DNA of 48,384 nt from assembly GCF_004369225.1 (NCBI RefSeq), contig NZ_QFFZ01000026.1, forward strand, positions 1-48,384, written 5' to 3'. Position 1 is the first letter of the stretch; every line of letters begins with the position of its first letter. The translations under genes were made by a program, and so were the position numbers. The notes under the pieces were generated by a model. It worked only from the letters and a program-made list of their open reading frames with translations, searched no databases and had not been told where the DNA came from. Source of the stretch: Pelotomaculum propionicicum. Lineage in GTDB: Bacteria > Bacillota > Desulfotomaculia > Desulfotomaculales > Pelotomaculaceae. Below, in pieces: positions 16,292 through 24,697 of this stretch.

Positions 16292-16327
16292 CCTGAGATT
16301 TTCCCCCGCATCACAAAAAATAAATTT

Positions 16328-16355
16328 ATTATATTCTATCATAAAACAGTGTCAG
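16328..16355 (-). promoter_or_regulatory. Leftward promoter of the NuoE-like gene
   Basis: Reading leftward, CTGACA (16355-16350) and TATAAT (16333-16328) are 16 bp apart, placing transcription start near 16321. Confidence 0.6.
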
Positions 16356-16377
16356 ATATCATTACAGTATTAATTTT

Positions 16378-16404
16378 CACATATCAACCAGTGGTTGATA
16401 TGTG
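16378..16404. promoter_or_regulatory. 27-bp perfect palindrome, likely operator of the XRE-cupin regulator
   Basis: Thirteen bases (CACATATCAACCA) are mirrored exactly around a central G at 16391. It lies immediately before a TATAAT (16406-16411) that serves the rightward XRE-cupin gene, and a further half-site resembling ATTGATAAGTGC lies near 16425. Control of both divergent genes is plausible. Confidence 0.75.
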
Positions 16405-16468
16405 CTATAATTATTAAAGTGTATATTGATAAGTGCTGGAGTTGCCTTTAAAAGGGGGTAGGCAAAAA

Positions 16469-17020
16469 GTGGGTTTGGGTACCCGGATCAAGAGGGTAAG
16501 GATTAACAGCGGTATGACTGTTCGACAGCTTGCCCAAAAGGTTGGGCTTTCCGCCAGCTTTCTTTATCAGCTGGAGCAGGAAAAAACATCCCCTTCCTTC
16601 TCCACCCTTAAAAGTATAGCTGCAGCCCTTAACACCAATATTACTCTGCTCATAGAGGATAATCTGCCCGAAGAGTGGCTTGTGGTTAGAAAAAACAACT
16701 ACAAGCGGGTTGTCACTGAAAACCCGGGTATGGAGTTGAACCTTCTCACTTTCCTGGGACTCCGGGAAAAAAGAATGCAGCCCATGGTTTTCAAACTGGA
16801 TCCCGGCGCTGTGAGCACAGGGATAGGCGCCCTTGAAGAGAAGGAGCATTTTTTATACGTCCTGGAGGGGGAAATAGAAGTCACTATTAGAGATACAAAA
16901 TATGTTTTAAATAAGGGAGATGCTGCTTACTTTATCTTCGATGCTCCCGGGGAGTTGAGGAATAACGGCCCGGAGAGGGCAGCGGGACTATGGGTATACA
17001 GTCCTCCCGGTACAAAATAA
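16469..17020 (+). CDS. XRE-cupin transcriptional regulator
   Basis: A 183-residue regulator with an XRE helix-turn-helix (about residues 5-60: VRQLAQKVGLSASFLYQLE) and a C-terminal cupin barrel (about 110-180: HFLYVLEGEIEV, LNKGDAAYFIFDAPG) for small-ligand sensing. GTG 16469 is preferred since AAGGGGG precedes it; a TTG at 16433 lies too near the promoter. A 27-bp palindrome overlaps its promoter, suggesting autoregulation. Its stop codon lies inside a terminator hairpin that separates it from hydS, which it may regulate. Confidence 0.88.
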   Translation: MGLGTRIKRVRINSGMTVRQLAQKVGLSASFLYQLEQEKTSPSFSTLKSIAAALNTNITLLIEDNLPEEWLVVRKNNYKRVVTENPGMELNLLTFLGLREKRMQPMVFKLDPGAVSTGIGALEEKEHFLYVLEGEIEVTIRDTKYVLNKGDAAYFIFDAPGELRNNGPERAAGLWVYSPPGTK

Positions 17021-17032
17021 CCGGGTTTTTTA
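17006..17032 (+). terminator. Terminator overlapping the XRE-cupin stop codon
   Basis: CCCGGT (17006-17011) pairs with ACCGGG (17020-17025), followed by TTTTTTATTTTT. The TAA stop of the regulator lies in the loop, so translating ribosomes could affect folding. Part of the transcription may end here before hydS. Confidence 0.7.
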
Positions 17033-17054
17033 TTTTTCACCACGGAGGTAAAAG

Positions 17055-18776
17055 ATGGAACTCATATATACAATAGACGCCCGGTGCAGGGACTGCTACA
17101 AATGTGTGCGGGAATGCCCTGTCAAGGCTATCAGGATTAAAAACGTAATAGGGTCCGAAGCCCAAAAGGCGGAAGTAATGAAAGAACGCTGCGTTCACGA
17201 CGGAAGGTGCGTTCTTGTCTGCCCCCAGCAGGCTAAAAAAGTGCGGAACGATGTGGACAAGGTTAAAGAACTGATTTCGTCGGGGCGGCAGGTTGTTGCC
17301 AGCCTGGCGCCTTCATTTGCGGCGGGCTTTCCGTTGGATAAGCCCGGCCGGGTGATTTCAGCCCTCAGAAAGCTCGGGTTTGCCAGCGTGCAGGAAACTG
17401 CCTTTGGTGCTGAGCTGGTGGCGGCGGAGCACAAGAAGCTGCCTGCTGACAGGACTTTTCTCTCCAGCGCCTGCCCCTCGGTGGTCAGCCTGGTGGAAAA
17501 ACATTTTCCCGACTTGATTTCATATTTATCCCCGATTGTCTCTCCCATGACAGCTCACGCGAGGATAATCAAGTCGATGAATCCCGGCGCCGCGGTGGTT
17601 TTCATCGGCCCTTGCATAGCCAAGAAGGATGAGGCGGAGGAAGAACAGTTTACGGGGACTATTGACGCAGTGCTTGGTTTCGGGGAAACCTGGGATTGGA
17701 TGCAGGAAGAGATAACCGACCTCGAACATTTGCCTGCTGAATATTGTGAGGAATTTGACGGTCCACGGGCGGGCAACGGCAAATTATTTCCGCTTGACGG
17801 GGGCATGCTGCGTACTGCCGGTATGAGCACGGACGGGCTTGATGACAGTGTCATGGTCATTTCCGGCCTTAAAAGCTGCATGGACTTTTTGAATCATCTC
17901 CAGCAGCATAAGGCCTGCAAGGCAAAATTGGTGGAACTGCTGGCCTGCCCCGGCGGGTGCGTTAGCGGACCGGTGTCTGTCAGTGAGGAAGATGTTTTTA
18001 TTAAAAAACAGAGAATTTTAGATTACTTCCATGAAAACGTCTCTCATGAAGATGACCGGAAAACATTTAGTTTTAAGAATATAGAACTGTACCGAAGCAA
18101 CTCCAACAGGCAGATTCCTCTTCCTCGCCCCAGTGAGGAGGAACTGAACGAGATATTTGCCCGTACAGGCAAGACCAATCCCGAAGCCAGGCTGAACTGC
18201 GGCTCTTGCGGGTATGCCACCTGCAGGGACAAGGCTATTGCGGTTTACCAGGGGTTTGCGGAAATGAAGATGTGCATTCCTTACATGAGAGAAAGGGCCG
18301 AATCGGTTTCAAACCGGGTAATTGCCGCCATGCCGAACGGTATGATTATAGTAAACCGGGATCTGAAAATCCTGGAAATAAACGATGTGGCCCGGGAAAT
18401 GCTGGGTGTATCCGGAGAGAATCTAAAGGGCGGGGATCTTTCCCGGGTTATGGACCCGGCTAACTTCCTCTACGTAGCAGCCAGCGGCTTGCCTTTAAAC
18501 CGTATTATGAATTATGAACAGAAGGACCTGATCACCAGAGAGATAATATTTCCCCTCGGATCCGAAGAAATTGCCGGAATTCTCATTGACATAACTGAGG
18601 ACAGCAAACAGAAGGAACAACAAGACATCCTGAAAAATGAAACAATCAACAGAGCTGAGGAAGTTATTGCCAAGCAAATGCAGGTTGCCCAGGAAATAGC
18701 CGGCCTGCTCGGAGAGACAACAGCAGATACCAAGGTGCTCCTGACAAAGCTGATCAAACTTGTGAAAAACAAATAA
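17055..18776 (+). CDS. Sensory [FeFe] hydrogenase (group C, HydS-like) with PAS domain
   Basis: Probably senses hydrogen rather than turning it over. In 573 residues: a two-[4Fe-4S] ferredoxin domain (about 1-60), a hydrogenase H-cluster domain (about 75-330), an Fe-S domain with CGSCGYATC (from about 382), a PAS domain (about 415-515) and a C-terminal helix. The H-cluster loops are altered: SSACPSV (C140) in place of TSCCPGW, GPCIAKK (C187) in place of MPCVAKK, and ACPGGC (C298, C302). The proton-relay Cys is thus Ala, as expected of sensory enzymes. CGGAGG is the ribosome site. The PP2C gene follows after 36 nt and is the likely output partner. Confidence 0.9.
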   Translation: MELIYTIDARCRDCYKCVRECPVKAIRIKNVIGSEAQKAEVMKERCVHDGRCVLVCPQQAKKVRNDVDKVKELISSGRQVVASLAPSFAAGFPLDKPGRVISALRKLGFASVQETAFGAELVAAEHKKLPADRTFLSSACPSVVSLVEKHFPDLISYLSPIVSPMTAHARIIKSMNPGAAVVFIGPCIAKKDEAEEEQFTGTIDAVLGFGETWDWMQEEITDLEHLPAEYCEEFDGPRAGNGKLFPLDGGMLRTAGMSTDGLDDSVMVISGLKSCMDFLNHLQQHKACKAKLVELLACPGGCVSGPVSVSEEDVFIKKQRILDYFHENVSHEDDRKTFSFKNIELYRSNSNRQIPLPRPSEEELNEIFARTGKTNPEARLNCGSCGYATCRDKAIAVYQGFAEMKMCIPYMRERAESVSNRVIAAMPNGMIIVNRDLKILEINDVAREMLGVSGENLKGGDLSRVMDPANFLYVAASGLPLNRIMNYEQKDLITREIIFPLGSEEIAGILIDITEDSKQKEQQDILKNETINRAEEVIAKQMQVAQEIAGLLGETTADTKVLLTKLIKLVKNK

Positions 18777-18812
18777 CAGGTTCATTTTAAACTGATAAAC
18801 AGAGGTCGACGT

Positions 18813-19961
18813 ATGAAGATAGCGGTGGATATCGGCATCTCCCAACTGAAAAAACACGGGGAAGAGCTCTGCGGTGACAGTATCGAAGTAGCAGTAAACG
18901 ATGATATAGCTACCATAGTTTTGTCGGACGGTCTGGGAAGCGGGGTCAAGGCCAATATTCTTTCCAGGCTTACCTCAAAAACAGCGGTGAGAATGATTAC
19001 TCAGGGGGCCGAACTTGAGGAGGTCATAGAAACCCTGGCCAAGACACTGCCCAAAATAAGGGGCCTGGCCTACAGCACCTTCGGCATACTTGAGATATTT
19101 ACCCGTGAGGGAACCGCCCGCCTGGTGGAATACGATACCCCGGAGGCTTTTGTGGGCAGTTCGGGGAGTCTTAAGCCCTTAAAGAGGGTCAGGCAGGATA
19201 TAGGAGGAAAGGTTATCCACCAGTCAATGTTTTCACTGGAAAGCGGGGATTGGATTATACTGGTTTCCGACGGGGTGCTTCACGCCGGTATGAACGGAGT
19301 ATGGAACATGGCCTGGGACTGGAATGGCTTTTCGGGCTACTTCCGCAGCAAAATACCATTGGTTGACGACGCGCTAGCCTGCGCCCGCATGATTGCCGAC
19401 CACTGCAACTGCCTGTATGGGTCATACCCGGCGGACGACGCCAGTATTGTAGTGGTCAAAGTCAGGAAACCCCGTTTTCTGAGCCTGTTAATCGGCCCCC
19501 CTTGCAGCAGGGACGACGATTTTAGGGCGGTAAACAGGCTGATGGAGGGAGCCGGCGCCAAGGTTGTGTGCGGGGGATCTACCGGCAACATGGTGGGCCG
19601 TGTCCTGGGACGGCCGGTAAGAGTGGACCTGAAATCAAACTGCGACAGAGTCCCTCCGACCGGAATTATTGAGGGAATTGACCTCGTTACGGAAGGGGTG
19701 CTGACCATGGCATACAGCCTTGAGCTGTTAAGGACGGGAGTTCCTGTTCAACAGCTTAAATCAAACGGGGATGGGGCCAGCAGATTGGCGGTTCTGTTAT
19801 TGGAAGCTGATAATCTTAATTTCCTCGTGGGCACCGCGATCAACAGTGCCCAGCAGATCGATGAAGGCTCTTCAAGAATCATATTGAAACAACAGGTAAT
19901 AAACGATTTGATTACTTTTTTAAAGGAAAAAGGCAAAAAAGTTACTGCGGAATATTTCTAA
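18813..19961 (+). CDS. SpoIIE/PP2C-type serine phosphatase linked to HydS
   Basis: A 382-residue protein. Residues 1-215 form a SpoIIE/RsbU-like PP2C phosphatase: VLSDGLGSGVKAN supplies metal-binding Asp, GDWIILVSDGV the next, and YPADDASIVVVKV the last. The remaining about 165 residues (LSLLIGPPCSR... to the end) are a separate domain I do not recognise. Such phosphatases accompany group C sensory hydrogenases, and the pair probably converts the hydrogen signal into dephosphorylation of a protein target, with the hyd genes as an obvious candidate. No membrane segment. A strong terminator follows. Confidence 0.88.
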   Translation: MKIAVDIGISQLKKHGEELCGDSIEVAVNDDIATIVLSDGLGSGVKANILSRLTSKTAVRMITQGAELEEVIETLAKTLPKIRGLAYSTFGILEIFTREGTARLVEYDTPEAFVGSSGSLKPLKRVRQDIGGKVIHQSMFSLESGDWIILVSDGVLHAGMNGVWNMAWDWNGFSGYFRSKIPLVDDALACARMIADHCNCLYGSYPADDASIVVVKVRKPRFLSLLIGPPCSRDDDFRAVNRLMEGAGAKVVCGGSTGNMVGRVLGRPVRVDLKSNCDRVPPTGIIEGIDLVTEGVLTMAYSLELLRTGVPVQQLKSNGDGASRLAVLLLEADNLNFLVGTAINSAQQIDEGSSRIILKQQVINDLITFLKEKGKKVTAEYF

Positions 19962-19974
19962 GTTTTTTTTCATG

Positions 19975-20017
19975 CCCTGCGGAGGACCTTGCAAGGTTAT
20001 CCGGCAGGGTTTTTTTT
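19975..20017 (+). terminator. Terminator after the PP2C gene
   Basis: CCCTGC (19975-19980) pairs with GCAGGG (20004-20009), with an inner ACCTTGCAAGGT palindrome and eight T residues following. Confidence 0.85.
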
Positions 20018-20070
20018 AGGTCTGAACAGGCAGGCGGTCTGTTGGCATTACTTAATTCATGTTTTAATAG

Positions 20071-20131
20071 TGTAAATATTAATTATATTTTTACATTACT
20101 AGTTGACACATGTAAACCAATGGCATATATT
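20071..20131 (+). promoter_or_regulatory. hydCBA promoter with upstream inverted repeat
   Basis: TTGACA (20103-20108) and TATATT (20126-20131) are 17 bp apart. TGTAAA-N13-TTTACA (20071-20095) ends 7 bp before the -35, and a further TGTAAA lies in the spacer (20111-20116). The repeat may bind a redox or hydrogen-responsive regulator; which one is unknown. Confidence 0.7.
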
Positions 20132-20186
20132 TAAATAGTCAGACAACTGGAAACCTGGTAAAGAAACTGTGGGGAGAGAAGTGTTT

Positions 20187-20711
20187 ATGGAAAGAAAATT
20201 TGAAAGGCTCCAGGAAATCATTGAGAGTCATCAAGGCAAGGTTGCCCATTTAATTGCCATTTTACAGGAGGTGCAGGAGGAGTACCGCTATCTGCCTGAA
20301 GAGGTACTTACCTATATAGCCACGGCCATGAAAGTGTCGCCTGCCACAGTGTACGGAGTAGCCACTTTTTATGCGCAGTTTTCTCTGATACCAAAGGGAA
20401 AATACGTAATCAGGGTTTGTGATGGTACAGCTTGCCATGTTCGGGGCTCAGAACCGATTCATTTCGCCCTAAGAGAGAATCTTGGGCTAACTGGGGGCGA
20501 GTCCACTACCGGAGACATGCAGTTCACTGTGGAGACCGTTTCCTGTCTTGGCGCCTGCGGCCTTGCACCGGTGGTTGTGATTAATGGTGACGAGGTGCAC
20601 GGACAGACAACTCCAGAATCGATAGTGGGAGCAATAAAAAGGATTGTATCCCTGGAAAAACAGGGAGAAAGCAAAAGCCCTTCAGAAACGGGGTGTTGTC
20701 AAAATGCTTAA
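20187..20711 (+). CDS. hydC: [FeFe] hydrogenase subunit, NuoE-like (HydC)
   Basis: The 174-residue small subunit of the trimeric NAD-linked, probably electron-bifurcating [FeFe] hydrogenase. The helical N-terminus is followed by a thioredoxin-fold [2Fe-2S] domain with CDGTAC (C-x4-C) and CLGAC (C-x3-C). ATG 20187 has GGGGAGA 9 nt upstream, better than GTG 20181. The stop overlaps the hydB start by 8 nt. Subunit lettering differs between organisms. Confidence 0.92.
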   Translation: MERKFERLQEIIESHQGKVAHLIAILQEVQEEYRYLPEEVLTYIATAMKVSPATVYGVATFYAQFSLIPKGKYVIRVCDGTACHVRGSEPIHFALRENLGLTGGESTTGDMQFTVETVSCLGACGLAPVVVINGDEVHGQTTPESIVGAIKRIVSLEKQGESKSPSETGCCQNA

Positions 20712-22587
20712 TTCCAGGGTTGAACTGGATGACTTGAAGAAAAAGGCACTTCTAGAAATCAGCCGCACGCCAAAGAGAATTCTTGTCTGCGCCGGGACCG
20801 GGTGCGTTGCTAACGGGTCTTTGAAAGTATTCGAACTCTTCAAGCAGTTGTTGGCTCAGAAACCTGAACTTAAACTCAGTGTTGAATTGGATAAAGAAGA
20901 TCACCATAACAAAACTAGCGCCCATATCAGCGGCTGCCACGGCTTCTGCCAGATGGGCCCGCTGGTAAGAATCGAGCCCAGGGGGACACTTTACTGCAAA
21001 GTAAAGCCCGAGGATGTGTCTGAAATTTTTGAAGAGCACATTATAAACGGCAGAGTGGTGACAAGGCTTCTTTACCAGGACGATAACACCCATTCCCCTA
21101 TTGAAACACAGGACGAAATCCCCTTTTACAAAAACCAGTTGAGGGTCGCCCTGGCGAACTGCGGGCGCATCAACCCGGACGACATAGAGGACTATATCGC
21201 CCATAACGGGTACCAGTCTCTGGCCAGGGCACTCTATGAAATGACACCGGACGAGGTAGTCAAGGAAGTGCTGGATTCAGGCCTGCGGGGAAGAGGCGGC
21301 GGAGGGTTCCCCACCGGGAGAAAATGGCTGTTTGCCCGGGAAGCCGGCGGGGAAAAGAAATACATTATTTGCAACGGTGACGAGGGAGACCCGGGGGCTT
21401 TCATGGACCGCAGCGTAATGGAAGGCGACCCTCACAGGGTAATCGAGGGTATGATGCTGGCCGGTTATGCCGTGGGAGCTGACGAGGGTTATATATATGT
21501 CAGGGCTGAATACCCTCTGGCAGTAAAGCGTCTGCGCAGGGCGGTGGAAACAGCCGGCAAATACGGGATGCTTGGTGAGAATATACTGGGCAGAGGCTTC
21601 AGTTTTAAGGTGAACATAAAAGAAGGGGCCGGGGCCTTTGTTTGCGGTGAAGAGACCGCGCTTATCGCTTCCATAGAAGGAGAGCGCGGCATGCCGAGGC
21701 CAAGGCCACCCTTTCCGGCTGTCAGCGGACTCTGGGGCTGTCCCACGATCATCAACAACGTAGAAACCCTGGCCAACCTGCCGTCTATAATACTGAACGG
21801 AGCGGGCTGGTTCAGCAGTTTAGGCACTCCCACCAGCACCGGCACAAAGACCTTCGCGTTGGCCGGGCAGGTGGCCCATACCGGTTTGGTGGAAGTCCCC
21901 ATGGGGCTTACTTTAAGGAAGGTAGTATTTGATATAGGAGGCGGGCTTCGGGACGGCAAGGTTTTCAAGGCGGTACAGATAGGAGGTCCCTCCGGGGGCT
22001 GCCTCACCAAGGATCACCTCGACCTGCCCCTTGACTACGATTCCCTGCAGAAGGCAGGAGCGATGGTAGGATCCGGCGGGCTGGTGGTGATGGGTGAAGA
22101 CACCTGCATGGTGGAAGTGGCCAAGTTTTTCATGGGATTTGTCCAGAATGAATCTTGCGGCAAGTGTGTCCCCTGCCGGGAAGGCACCAGGAGGATGCTG
22201 GATTTGCTTACCAGAATAACTAGCGGCGCCGGAACCGAGGAAGACCTGCTGCTGCTGGAAGAGTTGGCCTTGATTGTAAAGGACGGCTCTCTTTGCGGAC
22301 TTGGTAAGACCGCTCCCAACCCTGTACTGACCACGCTTAAATACTTCCGGTCCGAATACGAGGCCCATGTAAGGGACAAAAAGTGCCCGGCCGGTGTGTG
22401 CAAGGATCTGCTTGATTACCGGATTGATCCTTCCTTATGTAAAGGATGCGGGCTCTGCAAGAAGAACTGCCCCGCCGACGCCATTTCCGGAGCAAAAAAA
22501 GAGCCTCACCAGATAGACCCGGAAAAGTGTATCAAGTGCGGCACCTGTGTAAGCAAGTGCAAGTTCGGAGCAATAGTCACTAACTAA
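20704..22587 (+). CDS. hydB: [FeFe] hydrogenase NADH-binding subunit, NuoF-like (HydB)
   Basis: The 627-residue flavoprotein subunit. An N-terminal [2Fe-2S] thioredoxin-fold domain (CAGTGC, CHGFC) comes first, then the NuoF core with the NADH/FMN Gly-rich loop RGRGGGGFPTGRKW, then CGKCVPCREGT for the [4Fe-4S] N3-type cluster. A two-[4Fe-4S] ferredoxin domain forms the C-terminus (CKGCGLCKKNC, CIKCGTCVSKC). It moves electrons between NAD(H) and the HydA clusters. The start ATG lies within the 3' end of hydC, and hydA begins 16 nt after its stop. Confidence 0.95.
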   Translation: MLNSRVELDDLKKKALLEISRTPKRILVCAGTGCVANGSLKVFELFKQLLAQKPELKLSVELDKEDHHNKTSAHISGCHGFCQMGPLVRIEPRGTLYCKVKPEDVSEIFEEHIINGRVVTRLLYQDDNTHSPIETQDEIPFYKNQLRVALANCGRINPDDIEDYIAHNGYQSLARALYEMTPDEVVKEVLDSGLRGRGGGGFPTGRKWLFAREAGGEKKYIICNGDEGDPGAFMDRSVMEGDPHRVIEGMMLAGYAVGADEGYIYVRAEYPLAVKRLRRAVETAGKYGMLGENILGRGFSFKVNIKEGAGAFVCGEETALIASIEGERGMPRPRPPFPAVSGLWGCPTIINNVETLANLPSIILNGAGWFSSLGTPTSTGTKTFALAGQVAHTGLVEVPMGLTLRKVVFDIGGGLRDGKVFKAVQIGGPSGGCLTKDHLDLPLDYDSLQKAGAMVGSGGLVVMGEDTCMVEVAKFFMGFVQNESCGKCVPCREGTRRMLDLLTRITSGAGTEEDLLLLEELALIVKDGSLCGLGKTAPNPVLTTLKYFRSEYEAHVRDKKCPAGVCKDLLDYRIDPSLCKGCGLCKKNCPADAISGAKKEPHQIDPEKCIKCGTCVSKCKFGAIVTN

Positions 22588-22603
22588 GGAGGGAGCGATA
22601 TCC

Positions 22604-24625
22604 GTGAGTAGTAACGGAAAACTGATTATAGATGGACGGGAAATAGATATTCAGGGAGAGAAGAACCTTTTGGAGATAATCCGGAGGGCGGGAATCAATC
22701 TGCCCACCTTCTGCTACCACTCTGAGCTGAGCATTTACGGAGCATGCCGCCTCTGCTTGGTGGAAACCGACAAAATGGGCCTGGTGGCTGCCTGCTCCAC
22801 CCCTCCTCAGGAAGGGATGGTAATAAGAACCAATACCCTGCGGACCCGAAGGCTGCGTAAGATGGTTATCGAACTCCTGCTGGCCAACCACGAGAGGGAG
22901 TGTACCACCTGCTCAAGGAGCGGGAGGTGCAAGCTCCAACTGCTGGCCCACCAGCTAGGAGTGAAAGAAGTGAGATTCGGCAAGCGGGATAAAAAAGTTC
23001 CCTTAGATCTGACCAGTCCGTCAATAGTTCGGGACCCCAACAAGTGCATACTCTGCGGTGACTGCGTCCGCATGTGCAAGGAAGTACAGGGACTTGGAAT
23101 CTGGGACTTTGCCCACCGCGGTTCAAAAACAGTGGTCACCACCGCCTTTGACAAGGAGCTTTCCGACGTGGCCTGCGTAAACTGCGGCCAGTGCGTTTCC
23201 GTATGCCCAACCGGAGCACTTACCGTTAAAAGTGAAATCGACAAAGTCTGGAATGCGATACACGACCCTGATAAAATTGTTGTCGCTCAGATAGCCCCGG
23301 CTGTCCGGGTTGCCCTGGGAGAGGAGTTCGGCCTGAACGCCGGAGAGGACGTAACGGGTAAAATCGTTGCCGGGCTGAAGCTTATAGGGGTCGGCAGGGT
23401 GTTTGATACCCTGTTCACCGCTGATATGACCACCATAGAAGAGGCTAACGAGTTACTGGTTCGCCTTGAGAAGAATGAAAACCTGCCCATCTTCACTTCC
23501 TGCTGCCCTGCTTGGGTAAAGTACTGCGAGCAGTTTCACGCCGATCTGCTGCCTAATGTTTCGAGCTGCCGTTCTCCGCAGCAGATGTTCGGGTCGGTAG
23601 TTAAGAAATACTATGCCAAAAAGCTGAACAAGCGGCCGGAGGATGTATTTGTATTGTCCATAATGCCCTGCGTGGCTAAAAAATTTGAGGCCCAAAGGCC
23701 GGAATTTACAACAGGCGGGGTTCCCGACGTCGACGCTGTGCTGACCACAGTTGAAATCGCCCAGATGTTTAAAGAAGCCTCCATAGATTTTACCGCGCTG
23801 CCGAATAAGGCCTTTGACAACCCGCTGGGAGTGGGTTCCGGGGCAGCCCTTATCTTTGGTGCTTCCGGCGGCGTCATGGAATCGGTGGTACGTTATGTGT
23901 CAGGGCTGACCGGGGGGGATGAAGTGGGCCGCATCGATTTCCTGCCGGTACGCGGCATGGAGGGAATCAAAAAAGCCTATGTTAAAGCCGGGGGGAAAAT
24001 TCTAAAGCTCGCTGTGGTAAACGGTCTGGCCAATACTGAAAAACTTATATCTATGCTTAAATCCGGAGAAGCTTCCTTTGACGCTATAGAGGTAATGTCC
24101 TGCCCGGGTGGCTGCGTCGGAGGCGGAGGGCAGCCTGAAGTCAACGACACAGTGGCCCGAACCAGGAGGGCCGGGGAAATATATGAAATGGACAGGGTAC
24201 AGCAGCTTCATAAACCCCAGGACAACTATTTTGTGGTCAAAGCCTTTGAAGAGTGGTTCGGCGGGGTCAACAACCATGAAACACACCATGCACTTCATAC
24301 AACATATGTGCCGCGCCGGCGCATCAACGGAAAACCCTTCATAATGAATGATTCCCAGTCACAGCGCCTGCAGGTATCGGTATGTCTCGGCACGGGCTGC
24401 TACCTCAGGGGAGCATACGATGTAATCAAGGAATTCAACGATTTGGCGGAAAACCGGGGAATTGCGGGACAAATAGAAATCAACGGCACTTTCTGTCTGG
24501 AGAAGTGCGATAACGGTGTTTCAGTAAATGTAAACGATGAAATTATTACCGGAGTTTCCCCGGAAAATGCCGGGGAAATATTCATAAATAAAATTTCCCC
24601 ACTGGTTGATAAAAACTTAAGATAA
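22604..24625 (+). CDS. hydA: [FeFe] hydrogenase catalytic subunit (HydA) with extra C-terminal [2Fe-2S] domain
   Basis: Reversibly reduces protons to H2, probably coupling ferredoxin and NADH. The 673 residues are: plant-type [2Fe-2S] (FCYHSE..GACRLC), a His-ligated cluster (HERECTTCSRSGRC), two [4Fe-4S] (CILCGDCVRMC, CVNCGQCVSVC), then the H-cluster domain with TSCCPAW (C300, C301), MPCVAKK (M354, C356) and SCPGGC (C500, C504). All catalytic residues are intact, including the proton-relay Cys. The small-subunit-like tail (about 520-575) is followed by a NuoE-type [2Fe-2S] domain (about 588-667: CLGTGC, CLEKC). GTG start after AAGGAGGGAG. A terminator closes the hydCBA operon. Confidence 0.96.
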   Translation: MSSNGKLIIDGREIDIQGEKNLLEIIRRAGINLPTFCYHSELSIYGACRLCLVETDKMGLVAACSTPPQEGMVIRTNTLRTRRLRKMVIELLLANHERECTTCSRSGRCKLQLLAHQLGVKEVRFGKRDKKVPLDLTSPSIVRDPNKCILCGDCVRMCKEVQGLGIWDFAHRGSKTVVTTAFDKELSDVACVNCGQCVSVCPTGALTVKSEIDKVWNAIHDPDKIVVAQIAPAVRVALGEEFGLNAGEDVTGKIVAGLKLIGVGRVFDTLFTADMTTIEEANELLVRLEKNENLPIFTSCCPAWVKYCEQFHADLLPNVSSCRSPQQMFGSVVKKYYAKKLNKRPEDVFVLSIMPCVAKKFEAQRPEFTTGGVPDVDAVLTTVEIAQMFKEASIDFTALPNKAFDNPLGVGSGAALIFGASGGVMESVVRYVSGLTGGDEVGRIDFLPVRGMEGIKKAYVKAGGKILKLAVVNGLANTEKLISMLKSGEASFDAIEVMSCPGGCVGGGGQPEVNDTVARTRRAGEIYEMDRVQQLHKPQDNYFVVKAFEEWFGGVNNHETHHALHTTYVPRRRINGKPFIMNDSQSQRLQVSVCLGTGCYLRGAYDVIKEFNDLAENRGIAGQIEINGTFCLEKCDNGVSVNVNDEIITGVSPENAGEIFINKISPLVDKNLR

Positions 24626-24654
24626 ATTTAAACCCCCATATAACCTCTTACCAA

Positions 24655-24690
24655 CCCGGTGCTATAATCATCAGCACCGGGACTTTTTTT
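24655..24690 (+). terminator. Terminator of the hydCBA operon
   Basis: CCCGGTGCT (24655-24663) pairs with AGCACCGGG (24673-24681), followed by a run of seven T (24684-24690). Confidence 0.9.
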
Positions 24691-24697
24691 GTCCTAC

